A stretch of 64,000 nt of DNA from Zygnema cylindricum (GCA_037447655.1 JBBHKE010000909.1:32244-96243), one strand, 5' to 3'. Positions 45,341 to 57,266 are shown, counted from the stretch's first letter. Numbers and translations: made by a program. The notes: generated by a model not told the origin, from the letters alone.

Positions 45341-45493
45341 GGAGTATTGAAAAAAGATAATTAATAGTTCACTTCACTATTTGGGTTAGACTCTAAAAAG
45401 AGAGAGAGAGATAGAGAGAGGATCAAAGACACGCCATGGATGTCACCTTATTTGGAAGGTGGCACATTGGAGTAAAAAGCATTTTACTTAAAT

Positions 45494-45562
45494 GGGTGTC
45501 CCAAACAAGATTTGAACCCGCGACCTGCGGCCTCAATTAAGCCGTGCACCTTAACCATTAAG
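45494..45562 (-). other. tRNA-like block in LTR-D (antisense to the LTR)
   Basis: Read on the - strand it has an A-box-like TGGTTAAGGTGCACGG and, downstream, a B-box-like GGGTTCAAATC. No acceptor stem pairs, so it is not a tRNA gene. Equivalent blocks sit in most LTRs of this window. Confidence 0.5.
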
Positions 45563-45684
45563 GCATTGATGAAACGATGCACATATGAGGTTCACCTTAA
45601 CCATTAAGGCATCGATGAAACGATACACATATGAGGTTCACCTTAACCATTAATGCATCGATGAAACGATACACATATGAGGTT
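45547..45684 (+). repeat. 46-bp unit, three tandem copies
   Basis: The unit beginning CACCTTAACCATTAAGGCAT starts at 45547, 45593 and 45639. It includes part of the tRNA-like block, so the A-box-like word is triplicated. Confidence 0.9.
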
Positions 45685-46340
45685 TGATAAGTACTTATTG
45701 TTTAACACGTCGGCTGAAACATACCATTTTGACAAAGAGGCGCATGTGAAAGAATTAATTCACAGATGCGAATCCGAAACCATGTAAATTTAATTGATTG
45801 GACCATCGTTGCAGCCGCCATCCGAAATGAGTTTTTTGGTGGCCTTTAGAGATAGCGTCACGCGATGCCACGTGGCGCTACATTATTAGATACCAGGGAA
45901 GATGGGAGGAGAAACCATGGCTCCTGATTTGATATGCGTCACCTTGAAGGCCATAACCTATAATAGCCATACAAAAAATACGTCGGCCACTGTACCTTTT
46001 TTGTACTATACAGTGTTCCTATTGGACTAAGGTTTAGTAGTAGGTAGACGTGAGTAGATAGACTAGGACTTAGTGAAATTTAGGTACCTTTGTCTATGAG
46101 AGCTTGTAACTATACAGATCATCTTTGACCAGCCATAACTTACTACTCAAGGGAGCAAATTCAATGATTTCTTTTGCGTTTGGCTCAGGGGAGTCGCGTC
46201 CTCACAAATGTGAGGGTGGTCAGAATATTTATGTGACAGGGTGGCACATATTCAGTGGGAAAAAAAAAGGAGCAAAGATTATCCTAGAGGATTTACATAG
46301 GCTGCCCATTCTGTGGGTCAATAAAGACCACAAAATTGCA

Positions 46341-46665
46341 TCTTTAACGCTAATAACGATCATGTGGTGAATGAAAAAACGAGGTACACGAACAGTTTTT
46401 CCGCAAAGGTGGGTGTACCACTAATTTTGTACTTGTTAGGGGACTAGTAGTCACGAAAAATCCAGTTTCAGTTAATTTTTATTCCGGAAGTTAACATCAA
46501 GTAACGAGTAACAATTTAGAAGCGTGGTATAACCCAACGAGACTTTGGAAGTTCAAATTTTGAGAAAAAAAAAGTCGGATTCGGATTGTTGAATCTTTTA
46601 CTTTTGTGACCACTGACAAGTGGACGACGTGCTCATCTATGATTTAACCACGAATAAAACGTGGT
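46341..46665. other. Short spacer, no gene seen
   Basis: It lies between LTR-D and the - strand pol remnants of E5. No recognisable feature. Confidence 0.4.
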
Positions 46666-48602
46666 TTGGTTAAGATCAAAGGTGCGGCAAGTCAGGGAGC
46701 CTGCTTAAGTCCATATAAAGACTTTATGAGCCTGCAGACTTTGCTCTCTTCCCCATTCTCCACGAATCCCTTTGGTTGCCGCATGAAGATTTCTTCCTCT
46801 AACTCACCATTGAGAAATGCGGTCTTAATATACCATATGATGAATTTCCATATCTCTCGCTGCTGCTAGACTGAGGAGAATCCTTACTGATGGGAACCGA
46901 ACAACTGGAGCAAAAGTCTCCTCATAGTCAATCCCCTCCTTTTGGGTGAACTTCTTTGCTACTAAACAAGGCTTATATCTTTCAATGATTTTATCTGGGT
47001 TCAGTTTTAGTTTAAATACCCATTTACAACAAATAGGTTTTTCTGTCCGAAGGGCAGTCCGCTAGTTCCCAAGTATTTGTTTCGATGATTGAGGCCATCT
47101 CATCTGGCTCTAATCCATCTGTCTTTCTCTAGACTATTCGCTGCCTCCGAGTATGTCTGAGGCTCATCATGGTGAGATAGATTGGTTACCTTATGGGCGG
47201 CGTATTTCTCGTGTATCTTTTTGCTGCTCCTTCTCCCTCCCTCAACCTCTAAAGTTGGAATAAAAGGAAGTCTTGGGTTTCTCCTTACTGTCTCATTAGC
47301 TCCCCCCTATCCATGAAAGCCGATTCCATTTCCTCCTCTTCTGTCTCCTCGAAGTCCATAGGAATATGTGAGGTGTCCGGTAGATCTCTTATTTCTTAGA
47401 TCTCCCCTAAATCTGCATTCACTTTTTCACTCATTACCCTTTCGGGAAAAGACAGGACTTTCCTCATTTTCACACTCAAAACATATTTTTATCATTTTGG
47501 TATATTAGAAGAAGTCAAATGACTTGTTTTCATCCATGAAAACTAGGTGTTTGACCAGAATAATATCTTGCTTTGCTAAGTCATAGACTGTATATCCCTT
47601 GATATCCTCATTATATCCTACAAAGTATCCAGGTTTGCCCTTAGCATCTAGTTTCCAGTTTTTTTTATTTGTATCAAGACTGTAAACTTGGCTACCGAAT
47701 ACTTTAAAGTGTGAGATATCTGGTTTCTTTCCAACCCATCTCTCATAAGGTGTCATTCCCTTTACGGCTGAGGTAAGGACTCTATTTTTAATGTAGTTGG
47801 CATAGTTCTTGGCTTTTGCCCAAAATCTCTTTCCTCTTTTTTTCTCAGCCAACATCCTACGTACACTATCTCCTAGTGTTCTATTCAACCTTTCAGTTAC
47901 CCTCTTTGTTCCGGGTTATATGGTACAGTTTTCTGGTGCTGAACTCCCTCATCATTCAAGTATTCTTCAAACTGGTTAGAGCTATATTCTCCCCCATTAT
48001 CACTCCTTATTCTCTTAATGGGGGCTCCATGCAACTTCTCACTCCAGGCTTTATATTCTTTGAAGAAAGTTGGTGTTTCAGACTTTGTTTTTAGGAAGTA
48101 GACTGTAGAGAACATAGACCATTCATCGGTCTCTTCCCTCCAACTGAAGGTATTCTTCAAAGTCCCCAGATATTTGTGTGGACTATATCTAATACCATTT
48201 CCCCCCTATATGTGGCGGCTTTGGGAAAAGGAAATCTGTGAGCTTTTCCTTGAGCACATCCACTACAATCATCCACCATTTCATTATCACCAACCAAGCT
48301 TCTTCATTTCCCCCAATCTATCAAAATGCACATGCCCCAACCGGTTATGCCAAATCATCAAATTTTGGAACACTAACATAATAAACATTATTCTTTTCAT
48401 TACTCAGGTTAAGCGTAAACATGCCCTGGCTACCCTTATCTGCCGTGAAGTAGACTTCATCATCATACTTAGCTGTGAAGACTCCCTTTCTAGTGAAGGT
48501 ATCAAACTCTTTGTCATCTAACACAGATGTGGAGACAAGATTTTTACTCAGCTGAGGAATGTAGAGTACATATGAGAATGTGAGTATAGAAGTCTTACCC
48601 TC
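46666..48602 (-). pseudogene. E5 pol remnants: integrase, linker and RT start
   Basis: Right to left: protease-integrase boundary at about 48600-48380 (YIPQLSKNLVSTSVLDDK); integrase zinc region near 48240-48290; integrase core at 47897-48160 (SEKLHGAPIKRIRSDNGGEY, QFEEYLNDEGVQHQKT); integrase C-terminal part at 47505-47888 (MNRTLGDSVRRMLAEKKRGK, GKPGYFVGYNEDIKGYTVYD); acidic linker; and RT start near 47060-46680. Several frameshifts are present. The gag and primer site expected next to the right LTR are deleted: protease coding directly abuts the LTR at 48602. Confidence 0.85.
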
Positions 48603-49821
48603 TGTTGTCCATAGCCTTTTTCAGCCATGGATTACTTACGGAAGACACCCACAAACTACCCCAAAACAGCTGTGTTTCAGACAGCACAGATTAATCCACA
48701 GTAAACAAAATCACCTCAAACTGTAGCAATATGCACTATACCATAGACATTGTAAACTCCCAAAGTTACAGCCAAATCCACCAAGCAATCTTGAAGACAT
48801 AAGCTCCAGAGTTTCCCAAAAACAGCTGACAGCTTCTCAAACTAACCAAGTAGACTTCCCATAGAAATCTACTGAATTGACAAAACAGAATGAAACTTTA
48901 CACAAATATATTTTGTAGGTCAAAGAATATCTCTACAAAGTTTCATACAAAACATTAACTAGGGTGATCACACCATCAGGTCAAAGTTGCAGAAAAACAG
49001 TCTGCCAAGGCTTTGATAAACTTAACTATGATACTAAAATAAACTAAGTCTTACAAATATACTCAGGTTCACTACTAAACGTACGGAGGCATACCAGTCG
49101 TACGTAACCTACCATCTACTTAAATTAATGTGAGTATACCCGAATAATTCAAGGTATGTCAAAATAAACAAATCTACACTATTAACTAATACACAAAAAG
49201 ATAAACCACTGTTGTTACAAATACTTACAAGTACACACAATCTCACAGAATCGTATGCTGAGTCACTTAACGAAACTCTTCGAATTTCGTCAAGTAATCA
49301 AGGACGTCCAAAATGTACATCTTGTGATTTGACGCGATTTCGTGTCCCCACTTTATGAAAAATTACGGCCGCTTTTGTCCGCCGTCCGTAGTTTTCATTC
49401 GGCACCCTTTATGTCACGCCACGTGGTCCTAAATTCCACTTGACGAAACGACGTCAAACCATCCAAATTTGTCCATACCGCAATTACTTACTTCGCCATA
49501 AATACTGTCAAATTTATAGTACACCTATCAATAGATTCTTTGTACCGTCGCGTCTTTTTCCATAAATGCAACCGTCCCATTATATTTCGTACGTGCGACG
49601 TACCATTTCAACCTCTTCAAATATCTTACATAAATTACGTGCGTTGGATCGCGTCACTCAGATCATTATTTCGTACGTCGAACTTCAATTAATTTCACTT
49701 CTCCCCCAACCCCAAAATCCATTGGTACAACCACATTCAATTCATTTAATAAATTACGCATGAAACGTCGCATGCGCACAAAGTCTGTCGTACGCACAAA
49801 ACTAACATTTCAAAAACAACG
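48603..49821 (-). repeat. Right (5') LTR-C of E5
   Basis: TGTTGTCC at 48603 is the inner end, CAAAAACAACG the outer end, followed by target duplication GAAGG (49822-49826). In sense orientation the inner end reads ATGGCTGAAAAAGGCTATGG, an open ATG. Confidence 0.85.
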
Positions 49822-50036
49822 GAAGGGGTTCAACATCAAAAGACTGTCCCAGATAATCCAGATCAAAATGGTGTCGCTGAGAGACTAAATAGAACACTAC
49901 GTGATAGTGCCAGAAACATGCTAACAGATAAGAAGATACGAAAACGCTTATGGGGCTGAAGCCAAGAATTGTGCAAACTATATCAAGAATAAAGTTCTTA
50001 CTACAGCTATACAAGGGGAAACACCTTATGAGAGAT
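49822..50036 (+). pseudogene. Continuation of the E4 integrase after E5
   Basis: The reading GVQHQKTVPDNPDQNGVAERL continues the E4 integrase exactly where it stopped at 34679, then NRTLRDSARNMLTDKK and a degraded PYERWV-like end. Similarity ends at about 50036, where unrelated sequence begins. Confidence 0.85.
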
Positions 50037-50643
50037 GGGTTGGAAGGAATTTGTTTTTGCGACGAGTAAAGTTCATTGCTAAATACTTAACGACGAATTG
50101 ACTAACAACAGATTGAAGTTTAACCCAATAGGTTAACGGTAAAATTAGTAGCGGAATTTCACACATACGATTTACAAAGTACTAATGAATCATTAAGTCG
50201 TTTTAGTACACGTGATTGTTCGTTTTGTAGAAATTTTAGTACGAAACGTCACTTTTATTGTATGGAATTTCTTAGGTAGTTTCGCGCATGAAATTTGTGA
50301 CGCATGTTCATGTTATGTTGCGTTTCGGTTTGCGCGCACTTTTGCAAGTGAATGTTACGTAGATAAAAGTAGCGTTTCATTGGTTAAGATATGCTAAGTA
50401 GTTAGTCAAAGATTTCGCATGCTTTTGCATTGGTCAATCTTAGTCGCAACTTATCAATGATTGGCCCAGGTGAAAACCTGTTCAACGGAGCGTTGACTCT
50501 AGCCTGGCTAGTCCAGGGTGATGATGGATAAATGGTGAGATAGAAAAAAGGAGTAGTCATCTTTTCCTTTGGAAAATTTTGTGGAAATTCTTGACATATC
50601 CTAGTCGTGAGCAGATAATACCAATTTAGAACAATGGCATTTT
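50037..50643. other. Unassigned, possibly diverged LTR-C
   Basis: Words such as TTTCGCGCATGAAA and TACGAAACGTC recall the start of LTR-C, but I could not align it. No gene was seen. Confidence 0.35.
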
Positions 50644-51670
50644 TGTAGAAATTAATGATTCATTTTAAGTATTTTCTAGGTCTAAATAGAAATATAGAAA
50701 GAAGCCGAGGCAGTCTACCTCTAACTTCTCTCTCCAACTCTCAAACTTGTCGCAGTCACTGAGAAATTGGAGAGGGAGCTAGAGCCATGGCTACCTAGGC
50801 TATCCAGAGGTTTACGGGAATATATATATTAGTTAGGGGTTTTATTTACTAAAAGGTATGTGCCGGCCACGGGATTTGATCCTGGTACCTACCGGCCGGC
50901 AGACAGCCAGTAGCCGGTAGCCTTAGCCGTTAAGTCTAGAACTAGTGTTACGTACTATATGGTTTGATAATTAATTAAACATTAATACGTAGGATAATTC
51001 ATTTAACTGTAATTGTTTACGGGATACATAGATCCGGTAATGTAAAAGTACGGATTACGGTACGGATAAGAAATCAATACCGCGCATTTATTTATTACGG
51101 CTACGATAAAATGTGAATTTAATCGGACGGCCGGAATTAGCGCCGAGATCGCGGAAGAAGATTTCGGCGGTTTTTGGTCATCGCCACATCGGATGACACG
51201 TGGCGGAATGACATTGGAGAGCGGCATCTCCGAGGATCAAGGGAGCGAATCCGGACATACCACGTGTGGACATTTAGGCCATGTCGTACAGTGTTTGTAC
51301 ATAAAGTACACCGGCAGCTGTACTTTTGCGTACGGAACTGTAATCTGATTGGTTCCGTACATCATTAGATAGAGTCTGTGAGAGAGATAGGACTTAGAAA
51401 AAATTAGAAGATAGGACCATCTCTCCCAGAAAGCTTCGGTTCAAAAGGTCAACTTTGACCCTCCATAACTTACTGCTCAAGGGAGCAAATTCAGAGGTTC
51501 TTTTTGCTATTGACTCAAGGGAGTCTTGCCTTCACAGGGGTGCAGGTGGTCAGAGTTTTTGTTTGCCAGGGTGGCAGTTATTTTTGCTGAAACACAAAGG
51601 GGTCAGGATTATCCTAGAGGCTTCTTGGAAGCTGTCCACTCTGAGGACTTATGGAGGTCTCAGGGTTTCA
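50644..51670 (+). mobile_element. Solo LTR-A with target duplication ATTTT
   Basis: The LTR runs TGTAGAAATTAATG to GGTCTCAGGGTTTCA. Both flanks are ATTTT (50639-50643 and 51671-51675). It is homologous over its length to the E3 LTRs. Twin stem-loops lie at 51474-51487 and 51512-51525. It keeps the open inner ATG (ATGGAGGTCTCAGGGTTTCA). Confidence 0.93.
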
Positions 51671-52258
51671 ATTTTTGCACTGAAATCGCTCACTAACTAT
51701 TAGTATTTTAGTAATTAAGAGATAGAATTGCTTAAGAGTGGAGGCTAGTGGAAAAATACTTTAAAATAAGGGTTGAGCCAAGAGGGCAAGAGACCAAGTT
51801 GAATGTTATGTGGACAAAAGCTTCTTCTAATTAAAAGTTGATCATTTATAAGAGTGCTTTCCAATATGAATGTGTATTTTTCAATGGATGGAACGTGTGG
51901 TTGAGAATGGTTGTAGTAATGGGATATTTTAAGGGTTAGGGAATCCCATTACATTGACGCTATTACAAGTGAGCATGGCGTCAAAATGTCAGAAGAAACA
52001 AGATGTCTAGAACCCTCATAGTTTTGTAAACATCATTAATTGTCGCAAGTTTTTGTTGTCATCTACAATCGTCACAAATTACACCCACGAATTCATCCAT
52101 CGCAATTTAAAGTAATGATTAGTGGAACACTTTGAAAAGTACTATATAAAATCATCGCTAAAGAAAATAGTAACATGACTAAGCTCGGCTACATGGGAAC
52201 ATGCCATACGGGTGAAGTTCAATTGGACGAAAAGTGAGGTTGTTTACAAAATCTATAC
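51671..52258. other. Spacer without a recognised gene
   Basis: A/T-rich with TGTCGCAA words; no feature supported. Confidence 0.4.
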
Positions 52259-52850
52259 CTTGTAGTTTTTTAAAAGTTAGTTTCGTGCGTACGGGATGTT
52301 TCGTGCGTGCACAATGTTTCGTGCGTACAGTACGCGCTTTTAATGCGTATGAGGTTCGAATGGATTTGCGGATTGGGGGAATAATGGTACTAATTGTTTT
52401 GGGAAGTACGTAAATATTTGAGTGGCGCGAAAAAACATGAAAAGGTACGGAATGTGTAAGACAAATGTACGATGGATTGCGCAGCGATCTGATTTGGAAT
52501 GTTTTGAAAAGGTACGTCGTAGGTACAAATCATAATGATGACGAATGGATTTCGAACTGAAAGTGGTGTAAGCAACATTTATAGAAAAAAGACGTCGCGG
52601 GTACGGACTAATTTGGATGAGATGACGTCATTTCGTCAAGTGAATTTTGTGACCACGCGACACGACATCAAGGATGCCGAATAAGAGCTACAGACGGCGG
52701 CGCCGTCTTTTTGGTTGGGGACGTGAAATCGCATCTATCACACGATATTTGTTTTGGACGTCCCAGATTCGTTTGATGAGATTCGTGGAGTCTTGTAAAT
52801 ATTTACGACATTGGTTTCTCTTATGTGTATTAGGGTATGTCCCTATGTTC
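52259..52850 (+). mobile_element. Partial LTR-C-like copy
   Basis: It starts TGTAGTTTTTTAAAAGTTAG followed by TTTCGTGCGTACGG, like LTR-C starts at 53611 and 58919. It retains TTGGACGTCC...GATT..TTTGATGAGATTCG, matched in reverse near 49285-49300. The 3' half is missing. Confidence 0.6.
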
Positions 52851-53610
52851 ATAAGTAAGGGTTTTTTTCTGTCGTTTTCCCGGAAAACTTAGCGCCGTAC
52901 TGCCTAAGTTGCAACCGTACGAAGGAATCGCAAATTTGTAGAGTGCAATTTTCGTCATCTTCGAATTTAGGATGTATGAAAATTTGTCGTCTTGTGTTTT
53001 TCAACCCACTTCCATGACAAAAAACGTCATCTTCAACCTTACGTTTAAAAAACATGCGCGATGTGTTTTAAAAAAAGGTATTTTTGATAAACAAATAAGA
53101 GCATATATTCGCACGTGTCGTAGTTTTCGAAAATTTTCATACGATTTTCAAGGACAAATAAAAGTACAAAATTCGTTATGTTTTGTCGGTTTGCGTTCAA
53201 ATACGACGAAAAAAAGAACAAAGTTTGTTTGATTTTGTCCGTTTTGTCCAGTACAGATTTTTTTTTTGTAGGGGCCTTCAAGTTTTGATTCCATTTCACG
53301 TCCGGCGGAAAGGAGACGCGAAGGCATTGCACATCTTCTTCAACCGTGAAACTGCACATGCTAGAATGGAGTACGTCTACAATGAACATGCGACGTGACA
53401 AGCAGTTCCAAAAAGTAATGTGCGACCACAGATTGTAGACGTTGAGAACCGTTAGAGGTATTGTCAACGTATACAATCGTAACAAACGTAAGTTACGATT
53501 TCGTCCTTACAGACATTGGGTCACTTGAAAACCGGGTCCGGCGGATCCGCGCTAAAATACAAAGTAAGTTCGCTAAGTTAGAAGTACATGGGTGGAAAAC
53601 CCTTAGTTAT
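52851..53610. other. Unassigned spacer
   Basis: A 146-codon - strand frame (53045-53485) has no recognisable motif. No call. Confidence 0.35.
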
Positions 53611-54913
53611 TGTTGTTTTGAAAAGTTAATTTCATGCGTTCGCGACGTTTCGTGCGTACTGACGTGATTTTAATGCGTAAGTACTAATCGGATGTAATGT
53701 GGTGGCTCAAATGGACTTGCGGATTGGAGGAGTAAATGTACAAGAAAATTAAAGGGACCTGAAGGATCAATTTAGTGGCGCTGATTGGGTTGAGAAATGG
53801 ACGGCGGATCGCGAAGCCATCCGATGTGAAATATTCGAAATGATTGAAATTGTACGCCATCTGTACAAAACATAATGTGACAGGCGCATTAATGAAAAAA
53901 GGACGCCGCCGATAGGGCACATCTATTTTGGACAGGTGTACCGTATTTGCGACGGGCAACATTTATGACAAAATGACATGTACTTTATATTTGACAAGCC
54001 GTGTTCATTGAAATGGACGCGGTTTCCGTACAGAAAGGAATTTGGATAGTACGGTTTATCTCGACAAGTGGATTGTGTTACATTTGACGGCGAAAGGTGT
54101 TGTTTTGGAAACCTTTATTCCTATCTATATATCGTGTGTGAGAATGAGATTTCGGACTTAATTATTTTGTTTACAGGCTGAATCGTAGACAGGATTTAGT
54201 GTGGTATGTAACTCCGAGGGTAGTACACAGATTCGGTACGCTCTAGGCACACGTGTCGGTCCGTGAGGAAGTCAAGATTGTTTGATCAGGATGACGGAGT
54301 ATAGTTTCGATTGGTGACCGGATTCACAATTGGAGGTTCATCTCGGTGATGAAAGAATGCGCGGACGGCGGACAGAATCCGTTGTCATTTTTGGAAGAGA
54401 AATATTGACTGCATCGTCATTTCAGTAGAAGAACTTTGACTGCTTACTATCTCATTTTAGCGGCTGTCACTTTTAGGCTTGATGTAAATAATTGTGTACC
54501 GTTGAGGGCGGGGTTTTGTTTTGACTAGGTTTAAGTGTATTGCCCGACCACGGTAATTACGGTACGGTGTAGTTTAACTGTAGGCTCACTTGTATATGTA
54601 GGACTTAGAATATTTTGGAGTTAGGCATTCCTTGTATGAAAACTCCGAAGCAATTTTTGGGGGTATTTGAATTGCAAGATCATTGTGATCTTTTGGCAAA
54701 ACCTTGTGATTTTCTGCATGTGATTTTTTTGTGGTAGTATCTATATTGTAGCAAATTAGCAAACATAGGGTTTGTCTGGTTTGCTTGGGGTTTCATTGTG
54801 AAGTTGGTCTTTTGTGGGTTTTCGTGAGAGTTTCCTCTTTGTATTTTGAATACTATGGCAACGGCTGGTGCTTCTTCTTCTTCCTCTGGGGCACCGGTTG
54901 CATCAATTACACA
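53611..54913 (+). mobile_element. 5' LTR (C2) of copia element E9
   Basis: It starts TGTTGTTTTGAAAAGTTAAT, shares the GGACGGCGGATCGCGAAG region with the LTR at 58919, and ends ATTACACA at a primer site. The gag ATG lies at 54855, inside the LTR. Confidence 0.75.
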
Positions 54914-55640
54914 GGTCACGGGCCCGCCCTCACGGATCCCAGTGTTCAATGGCCAAAAATATTTATATTGGGCGAATTTGACTAAATCTTACCTTAAGCA
55001 AGTAAAATTGTATGATGTGGTTTCCGATGTTCTTTCGAATACGGATCCGGATTTTGATAAAAAAAATGAGGATGCATTGTATGATCTTAAATTACTCTTG
55101 TCAAAATATCTAAACATGACATGTATCAACATCTCAAAGGCATCCGAAATATGGAAGGCTTTGAAGGAATCTTACGTGCTAGCTAGTAGCAGAATGAGGT
55201 TATAACAGCTGGGAAAATTTGGGATTATGAGTATACCGGGGGGGAAATGAACTCATACTCTAATGGCTTACAACTTATATGGTCGGAGAATGCTTGTACC
55301 GGGGGGAATTTTCCTCCGTATCAGCAAGCAATGATTTTAATGAAAGGGCTTCCTACTAAATATAAAGGAGCCGATGAACAATTAAAAAGGCTAGAGAAGG
55401 GTAAGTGGAACATAGTTGTACCACAAGCTTATATTTTAGAGGAAGAGGACACTCAGATAGCCTTGAATGGTGGACATTCAGCGGTAGCTTACAATGCTCA
55501 GGCATATAGGCTGGCTGGATTCTTCAGCAATAGGAATTTCACTCCTATTCCGAATTAGGGGCAATATGGTAGGTGTGTCTATTGCTTTGGTCAAGGTCAT
55601 GTTTTCCGACTGTATCAAGCTTTTATAAAAGCGTTTAAAA
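54855..55640 (+). pseudogene. E9 copia gag, broken
   Basis: Starts MATAGASSSSSGAPVASITQ, encoded by the LTR, then VTGPPSRIPVFNGQKYLYW across and after the primer site. A stop at about 55203 and a later frame (55247-55558) break it. The zinc knuckle CVYCFGQGHVFRLY has lost its final Cys. Confidence 0.85.
54914..54928 (+). promoter_or_regulatory. E9 primer-binding site, diverged
   Basis: GGTCACGGGCCCGCC lies directly after the LTR end ACACA. It matches the initiator tRNA-Met anticodon-arm complement at 12 of 15 positions. Confidence 0.65.
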
Positions 55641-56410
55641 CAATAAATTATCGTGCGGGATGAAAGGTGCGGTCGGAGGATTCACCATCAAAAGTATCGG
55701 CATCAAAACTGTCGGTTAAAAATGCGACGTTCTTTGCAACCGATGAGACACCACAAGAAGAATCGTGGAGGAAAATGACGACGTGGGCAGATTTCCGCAA
55801 TCTTATGATGACGAGTTCTTTGCCCTTGCAAAGGTTTTCATAGGGGGGTCCTCGAGAGAATGGGTGGATTATGGACTCCGGATTCTCTTCCCACATATGC
55901 GGCAACCGGGCTTAATTCAAAACCCTCACTCCAATTCCCACTCGCCGGATTTATTATGCCGATGACAGGGGTATGGAGGCAACAGCAAAAGGAAGCGTGG
56001 AGTAAGCATGTGACATCAATGGGAAGTTTGTAAAAAAGACCTTGCATGATGTTCTCTATATCCCACATATTAAGAAAAATTTGTTTTCCGCTTCGGTGGC
56101 TGAAATGAAAGGACTTCAAATTTTGCAAAAGAATGGGAAAAAGGTAGTAAGCAAAGATGGGAGAGTAGCCTTGGTAGGATCTAGAGGCCCAAACGTGTTG
56201 TACCGGATGGACATCGCTAATGAAATCGACTTTGCATACTCCAGTGTCCTTACAGAAAATGTTTTATGGCATAAGAGGCTTGGTCATGTTCATCATGAGA
56301 GACTTGATAAAATGGTAAAGTAAAATATGATACATGGTGTTAATGTAGGCCAAAAGGACTTTCATGTCTGTGATGTGTGTGCTTTGGGAAAGCTTCATAA
56401 GTTTTGACAT
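55641..56410 (+). pseudogene. E9 protease and pre-integrase remnant
   Basis: A protease-like WIMDSGFSSHIC reading lies near 55862. The pre-integrase frame at 56042-56323 reads DVLYIPHIKKNLFSASVAEM and VLWHKRLGHVHHERL, followed by CDVCALGKLHK. Similarity ends at about 56410 where a - strand element begins. Confidence 0.82.
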
Positions 56411-57266
56411 GTAGCTCAGTCCTCCAGATTGACATTTTTCTCCTTTGAAGCTGCTGTACGGCTTCCTCAAATCCTTCCCCCACCGGCCCGTTTCGGCAGC
56501 TAGAGCTTAAACGCTCTTTCCTCCTCTCCAAATCATAATAGTGTTCTCTTGCACGAGTATCATCCAGACCACTGTGTTTCATTTCCAAGAATTGTCATCA
56601 ATTTTCTGCACTCGGTACATCCATTTTTTGCACTCGGTACACTGTGTTTTCATATTCATCACGCAACTTCATGATGAGGGTGTTGACTTTCATCTTCATT
56701 ATATCTATCCACGCAACACTTTACATCTCCATATACAAGCAAAAACGATCATTACAGTAGTCTAACATTTTTCCCTTTTTGTAAGTGTAATCCCTTTACT
56801 TTTGCTAAGCCAACTGGAGCTTTTAAATGGTACCAGCTCTATAGATATCCACTAAAGTCTCCCACAACTCCTCGGCCTTGAGAATGTGAAGATGGGAGGT
56901 TGCAAGAGCTTGAGTAGGGTGCCTTAGAACGAAATATCTGCCAGCCATGTTTGTGTGTTCCCGTGTTTGAATATCGTTTTCCTCGGTCTCTACCACCGCA
57001 GCTGGAGGTGTCATGGCGATAAGAGTGAGAGTTGTCTCCTTCTTTTTCCCTTTTTAGTACATGCTGCTGTCTCCATTGTTTGCCTCCTCCGTTGGGGCAG
57101 ATGTTGCTGCAAAAAACCTCACTCGACTAAAACCTAGTGGGATTCCTTGAGATAGACGTTTCACTTGTCCACTCACAATACCTTAGTATCGTTTTTTACA
57201 CAGAGCCCCTACCATCATGAATTCCTAATAAATGAACCTAGATCCGTTGAAGATGGGCACCCTAGA
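56411..57266 (-). pseudogene. E10 copia gag remnant
   Basis: Reading from the primer site leftwards: PTSRVPIFNGSRFIY, then a stop, MMVGALCKKRY, then 57014-56823 (REHTNMAGRYFVLRHPTQAL, AEELWETLVDIYRAGTI) and the gag end near 56588-56420. Stops and frame changes make it dead. It joins E9 head-on at about 56410. Confidence 0.8.

Larger units (their letters stand above)
45348..46340 (+). mobile_element. LTR-D, 3' LTR of the fragment at 44460
   Basis: It begins TGAAAAAAGATAATTAATAG after a polypurine run and ends CCACAAAATTGCA. It matches the start (62121) and middle of another LTR-D and the end of the - strand LTR at 57283. The usual inner ATG is ATA here. It contains an antisense tRNA-like block, a 46-bp triplicate and a stem-loop at 46182-46195. 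Confidence 0.8.
34680..49821 (-). mobile_element. E5, 15-kb copia insertion into the E4 integrase, filled with other elements
   Basis: The outer ends are TGTTGTCC at 34680 and CAAAAACAACG at 49811-49821, the two ends of LTR-C (terminal A changed to G on the right). The target duplication GAAGG flanks both. The E4 integrase reads continuously from ...RDEG before 34680 to GVQHQKTV after 49821, which confirms one insertion event. Inside are remnants of its own pol (46666-48602, - strand), a DDE transposase gene, another copia 3' end and LTRs. Confidence 0.8.

Noticed and set aside
45494-45562. Functional tRNA gene
   Set aside because: B-box-like sequence is present, but acceptor and other stems do not pair.
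45547-45684. CRISPR-like repeat array
   Set aside because: Direct 46-bp tandem units without spacers, in an LTR of a eukaryotic genome.
53045-53485. 146-codon - strand frame
   Set aside because: No known motif; may be chance between two LTR-C copies.
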